From contig JAGTQZ010000003.1 of the NCBI GenBank assembly GCA_018396705.1, forward strand, positions 104,711-168,710: a DNA stretch of 64,000 bases. Direction: 5' to 3'. This stretch comes from Candidatus Bathyarchaeota archaeon (lineage in GTDB: Archaea; Thermoproteota; Bathyarchaeia; Bathyarchaeales; Bathycorpusculaceae). The first letter of the stretch is position 1. The number at the start of each line of letters is the position of its first letter. Below the pieces are notes generated by a model, which was not told where the DNA came from, did not search any database, and saw nothing but the letters and a program-made list of their open reading frames with translations. A program made the translations under genes and the position numbers. Below, one piece after another: positions 60,612-64,000 of this stretch.

Positions 60612-61166
60612 TTGTCAGAATCTAAGAAGCACACAGCCTTGCTGGGCTTAGTCTTCCTCGCTTTTTTGCTTTTATCATCCTACGAAAACACTGTTTTCTT
60701 CAATCTTTTGTTGAGAGAAATCCTCAAAAACCAGTTTTTGGCTGTTGGAACGCTTTTGTTACACAACCTCCTTGTGGTCTCGCTTATTTTGCTTGGCATG
60801 AGCTTTTACGTCAGCCTCGTGCAATCTGGATTTTTTAGAAGAGAAAAACACTCTCACATAGTTTTGGAGCACCCGAGAATATTCGCCCTCGTTTTTACAG
60901 TGGTGGTAGTTTTCCTAAGCATATTGAGGGGGTGTACCCTTATATATGGCGGAGTTAGCCTCGAGACCTTACCTGCAATACTTCTGATAAGTACACCAAT
61001 CGGCTTGGTGGAGGGCTACGGCATATACACAACAATAAAGAAGACGCTAAGCCAAACAATGAAGACAAGAGACCTGGCCTTCATTTACAGTATTTTTCTA
61101 GCTGCAGCGGTGTTAGAGGTAACCTTCATAAACGTTCTCATTCTAGTTTTAAGGCTGTCCGCCTAA
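60612..61166 (+). CDS. Membrane protein, possibly SpoIIM-like
   Basis: 184 residues with about five membrane helices. The segment LPAILLISTPIGLVEGYGIY recalls the conserved stretch of the SpoIIM/DUF95 family, but the resemblance is weak. Others: LLGLVFLAFLLLSSYENTVF at the N-terminus, and LVFTVVVVFLSILRG. The start is a TTG at 60612. Its end overlaps the convergent nicotinate phosphoribosyltransferase gene by 18 bp. I assign no function. Confidence 0.6.
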   Translation: MSESKKHTALLGLVFLAFLLLSSYENTVFFNLLLREILKNQFLAVGTLLLHNLLVVSLILLGMSFYVSLVQSGFFRREKHSHIVLEHPRIFALVFTVVVVFLSILRGCTLIYGGVSLETLPAILLISTPIGLVEGYGIYTTIKKTLSQTMKTRDLAFIYSIFLAAAVLEVTFINVLILVLRLSA

Positions 61167-62558
61167 ACTGGCAATTGCTTCCTCTGTTTTCCGCAGTTTC
61201 TCGCTCAACTCTTTAATGAGACTTCTAAGCTTTGGGCTAAGCTTAACAGGGTATTTGGCAGCGCCCCGGAGGCGCTTGTATTTGTCTGGAAGTCTAGCAA
61301 GATTGTCTAAAGCCCTTTTCCGGATATCCTCAAGCGAAGGCAAATTGTACACTATTCTGCCCTTTTCCATGACTTTAACCAGCAGTGGTTCCCCGCTGAT
61401 TTTTTCGCCTTCGAGAGCTATGACGTCCTTTATAAAGTTGCCTTTGTCGTCTACAAATCTATGGACCTGTTTTCTTCCAGGCAATGTGGCTTTTCTTTCG
61501 CTGAGCTTCATTATCGGAACAAACTCGCCTTTTTCGTTGGCTCTTTCGCACAGCTTGTATATTATATCCACATACGGTCTGTCAGCTGAAGTCCCCATCT
61601 TTGTACCAACGCCGAAAGCATCAATTTTTGCCCCCCTACTCAATAGTTCTTCTATTCTATACTCGTCTAGGTCTCCGCTGGCGAAAATTTGCACATAGCC
61701 AAGCCCATTTTTATCGAGCATCTCTCTAACCCTGTGGCTTATCGCCACAAGGTCACCGCTGTCAATACGTACCCCTCGAAGTCTAAACCCTTGTCTTTCA
61801 AGCTCTTTAGCGACTTTTATGGCGTTTTCAGCACCCTTAACGTTGTCAAAGGTGTCTATGAGAAGCGTAACCTTATCTGGAAACGTTCTAGCAAAAGCCC
61901 TAAAAGATTCTAACTCATTACTGAAAAACATGACAAAAGAATGCGCCATAGTCCCAAAAACTGGCATGCCATAAACCATTCCGGCGAGAACGTTTGACGT
62001 GCCGTTGCAGCCAGCTATGTAGCTTGCCCGTGCAACCTTCATGCCAGCATCCGTTCCGTGTTCCCGTCTTAATCCAAACTCGATTACGGTTCTGCCTTTA
62101 GCAGCGTAAACAACTCTAGAAGCTTTTGTAGCGATGGTTGTCTGCAAATTAATGGTGTTCAAGGCGAAGGTCTCTATCAACTGAGCCTCGATTATTGGGG
62201 CTGTAACCCTAATCAAAGGCTCGTTTGGAAAAACCACAGTCCCCTCCGGAACCGCCCAAACATCACCAGTGAAGCGGAAATCCTTCAAATAATTCAGAAA
62301 ATCATCCTTAAACCCTAAACTTTTCAGATATTTTATGTGTTCTTCTGTGAACTTCATTTTTTCTAGAAAAAGCAGAACCTGTTCTAAACCAGCAAAAAGG
62401 AAATAGGAACGGTTTGGTGGAAGACGCCTAATGAATAGGTCGAAGGTGGCTGGCTCAAACTTTTTGTGGTCAAAATAGCTAGCACACATGGTAAGCTCGT
62501 ATAAATCTGTGAGCATGCTCATGTTAGACTCGTTAACGAAGCCCAACGTGCCTTTCAT
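61149..62558 (-). CDS. pncB: Nicotinate phosphoribosyltransferase
   Basis: 469 residues. DLYELTMCASYFDHKKFEPA, FDLFIRRLPPNRSYFLFAGL, the VIEFGLRREHGTDAGMKVAR active-site segment, VFGTMAHSFVMFF, LRGVRIDSGDLVAISHRVRE and DAFGVGTKMGTSADRPYVDI are family blocks. It makes nicotinate mononucleotide from nicotinate and PRPP for NAD synthesis. The ATG at 62558 is the start; its 3' end overlaps a membrane protein gene. Confidence 0.94.
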   Translation of the reverse strand: MKGTLGFVNESNMSMLTDLYELTMCASYFDHKKFEPATFDLFIRRLPPNRSYFLFAGLEQVLLFLEKMKFTEEHIKYLKSLGFKDDFLNYLKDFRFTGDVWAVPEGTVVFPNEPLIRVTAPIIEAQLIETFALNTINLQTTIATKASRVVYAAKGRTVIEFGLRREHGTDAGMKVARASYIAGCNGTSNVLAGMVYGMPVFGTMAHSFVMFFSNELESFRAFARTFPDKVTLLIDTFDNVKGAENAIKVAKELERQGFRLRGVRIDSGDLVAISHRVREMLDKNGLGYVQIFASGDLDEYRIEELLSRGAKIDAFGVGTKMGTSADRPYVDIIYKLCERANEKGEFVPIMKLSERKATLPGRKQVHRFVDDKGNFIKDVIALEGEKISGEPLLVKVMEKGRIVYNLPSLEDIRKRALDNLARLPDKYKRLRGAAKYPVKLSPKLRSLIKELSEKLRKTEEAIASLGGQP

Positions 62559-62597
62559 AGACTTTCACCATGCGACAACCAACTAATATCCCTTTTT

Positions 62598-64000
62598 CTA
62601 TCCGGGGAACGGGCAAGTTTTAGCGGGACACCCTCCAGCATATTCTGATTCTGCTGCCACGAAAGTTTTCTCAGCAGTTTTCACCTCGCCAATGTAGAGC
62701 ACTTGCTCCGGCTTGCTTCCATAACGGAACACCGTTATACCCTTACATTTCAACCGCCAAGCAAGTTCAAACACTTTACGGACGTCCTCAACAGTAGCCT
62801 CGAAAGGTAAGTTTACAGTTTTTGAAACAGCGTTATCCGTATATTTCTGGAAGGCAGCCTGCATCCGCACGTGCCATTCTGGCGCAATGTCCAAGGCTGT
62901 TACGAAAACCTTTTTCACGTCTTCTGGAATCTTGTCAATTTTCTGCACAGAACCAGTTTTAGCAATCTCCTCAAGAAGCCTTGCATCATAGAAGCCTCTT
63001 TCCTTGGCTATTATTTCGAAAAGCGGATTCGTTTCAAAAAGTCTTGTACCATCTAAAACGTTTCTAATGAAAGATATAGCGAACAGGGGTTCAATCCCTG
63101 AAGAGCAACCGGCTATAATGCTTATGCTACCTGTTGGTGCAATAGTAGTGACTGTGGCGTTTCTCATAGCCTTGTACTTATCTTTCCAGATACTTTTGTC
63201 AAAGTTTGGGAATGACCCACGTTTTTCAGCTATTTCCTCAGACTTACGGTGGGCTTCCTCGTCGATAAAACGCATCAGTTTTTCGGCAAGTTCCAAGGCT
63301 TGTTCAGAATTGTATGGGATCCCAAGCTTTATGAGCATATCAGCGAATCCCATCACGCCTAGGCCTATTTTCCTATTTGCTTTTGTTATCCTTTCAATCT
63401 CCTTTAGCGGATATTTGTTAGCGTCTATAACATTGTCTAAGAAGTGGACGGCATTGTGCACGGTTTCTCTAAGTTTTTCCCAGCTGATTTTCCCGTTTTC
63501 CACCATGCGGGAAAGGTTAATTGAACCGAGATTACACGACTCGTAAGGCAAAAGCGGCTGTTCACCACATGGGTTGGTTGCTTCTATACGCCCTAACTCT
63601 GGTGTAGGGTTATGCCTATTAACTTCGTCTATGAATATTACGCCGGGATCACCGCTCGCCCACGCGGAACGTGCAATTAAATCCCAAACTTCTCTGGCTT
63701 TAAGCTCGCTTGTCTTATCTCTATTTCTTGGGTTAATAAGCCAGTAGTTGCCGTTTTCTTCAACCGCTTTCATGAAATCATCTGTCACCGCCACTGAAAT
63801 GTTAAAATTAGACAAGAAGCCGGGTTTCTGTTTAGCTGTTATAAACTCTAATATGTCTGGATGGTCGATGCGCAGAATACCCATCATAGCACCTCTCCGC
63901 TTTCCGCCAGCCTTTATAACTTCTGTGGCAACGTCGAAAACCCTCATGAAACTTACTGGCCCAGAAGCTACGCCCTTTGTGGACATCACTATGTCACCTT
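62598..64000 (-). CDS. nrdJ: Class II (adenosylcobalamin) ribonucleotide reductase, 5' end outside window
   Basis: The frame is open to the window edge, where it reads GDIVMSTKGVASGPVSFMRV, an internal block of class II reductases, so the gene continues past 64000. Other blocks: GGKRRGAMMGILRIDHPDIL, NPCGEQPLLPYESCNLGSIN with catalytic Cys and Glu, ANRKIGLGVMGFADMLIKLG, and the C-terminal CPAKTC pair that shuttles reducing equivalents. It reduces ribonucleotides to deoxyribonucleotides without oxygen. An internal ATG near 63989 is not the true start. Confidence 0.94.
   Translation of the reverse strand, partial: GDIVMSTKGVASGPVSFMRVFDVATEVIKAGGKRRGAMMGILRIDHPDILEFITAKQKPGFLSNFNISVAVTDDFMKAVEENGNYWLINPRNRDKTSELKAREVWDLIARSAWASGDPGVIFIDEVNRHNPTPELGRIEATNPCGEQPLLPYESCNLGSINLSRMVENGKISWEKLRETVHNAVHFLDNVIDANKYPLKEIERITKANRKIGLGVMGFADMLIKLGIPYNSEQALELAEKLMRFIDEEAHRKSEEIAEKRGSFPNFDKSIWKDKYKAMRNATVTTIAPTGSISIIAGCSSGIEPLFAISFIRNVLDGTRLFETNPLFEIIAKERGFYDARLLEEIAKTGSVQKIDKIPEDVKKVFVTALDIAPEWHVRMQAAFQKYTDNAVSKTVNLPFEATVEDVRKVFELAWRLKCKGITVFRYGSKPEQVLYIGEVKTAEKTFVAAESEYAGGCPAKTCPFPG

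Noticed and set aside
1..64000. CRISPR arrays, insertion sequences and integrated elements
   Set aside because: No regularly spaced repeats, transposase or integrase genes, or tRNA-flanking duplications were seen; gene content is core chromosomal throughout.

Overview
The window is a gene-dense stretch of an archaeal chromosome with moderate G+C. The archaeal markers are direct and many: TATA-binding protein, RNA polymerase subunits D and N, a proteasome alpha subunit, the exosome subunits Rrp4/Rrp41/Rrp42, SBDS, a KEOPS Pcc1 subunit, ribosomal proteins L37Ae, L18e and S8e, SRP19, and a mevalonate-type lipid pathway. Gene content (tungsten aldehyde oxidoreductase, ADP-forming acyl-CoA synthetase, class II ribonucleotide reductase, ThyX, SMC with ScpA and ScpB) fits an anaerobic TACK-group archaeon, perhaps Bathyarchaeia. 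That placement is an inference from memory of such genomes, not a computed phylogeny.

Layout. 1-3521: thymidylate kinase (cut by the edge), an HD phosphohydrolase, and the two aconitase-X subunits of mevalonate-5-phosphate dehydratase; then tRNA-Glu(TTC) and a tautomerase. 4037-9220: a tungsten-enzyme locus of SPASM radical SAM maturase (frameshifted), MoaD-like carrier and aldehyde:ferredoxin oxidoreductase, diverging from an ADP-forming acyl-CoA synthetase. 9201-11204: CTP-dependent riboflavin kinase, an unknown gene and inositol-1-phosphate synthase. 11209-16030: the proteasome/SBDS/exosome/L37Ae/Brix/Pcc1 superoperon. 16342-22261: DUF2096-like protein, SMC-ScpA-ScpB, S8e. 22263-35040: a long minus-strand block with SRP19, GltX, GGPP synthase, IDI-2, isopentenyl phosphate kinase, mevalonate kinase, MEMO, S2, enolase, RpoN, S9, L13, L18e, RpoD, S11, S4 and S13. 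35167-37314: a small nuclease-like protein, an unknown protein and a DASS-family anion transporter. 37436-45332: argG-argH-carA-carB with a divergent ACT-domain regulator. 45383-53424: N-acetyltransferase, LarA-like nickel enzyme, a cysteine-free DUF2148 protein, metallo-hydrolase, PyrE, TBP, a CofE-like protein, ThyX, a possible nuclease, and an HtpX-like protease carrying an EF-hand loop. 53488-60046: a metal and oxidative-stress island with CopB-type ATPase, Lrp regulator, peroxiredoxin, OsmC, rubredoxin, superoxide dismutase, flavodoxin and three different ferritin-like proteins. 60133-64000: two membrane proteins, nicotinate phosphoribosyltransferase and class II ribonucleotide reductase (cut by the edge).

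How the parts fit. The aconitase-X pair together with mevalonate kinase and isopentenyl phosphate kinase indicates the archaeal (anhydromevalonate phosphate) route to IPP, with IDI-2 and GGPP synthase feeding membrane lipid synthesis and inositol phosphate synthase possibly feeding head groups. The tungsten oxidoreductase and ADP-forming synthetase suggest fermentative oxidation of aldehydes with ferredoxin reduction and ATP formation from acyl-CoA. The island at 53.5-60 kb looks like a coordinated defence against copper, peroxide, superoxide and free iron.

The observations most worth a second look are the encapsulated-ferritin-like protein with no shell gene in view, the EF-hand in the M48 protease, the cysteine-free DUF2148 protein, the frameshifted tungsten-enzyme maturase, and a perfect inverted repeat over the shared argG / ACT-regulator promoter. 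I did not find a clearly new multi-gene defence or mobile system, nor any CRISPR array or insertion sequence.
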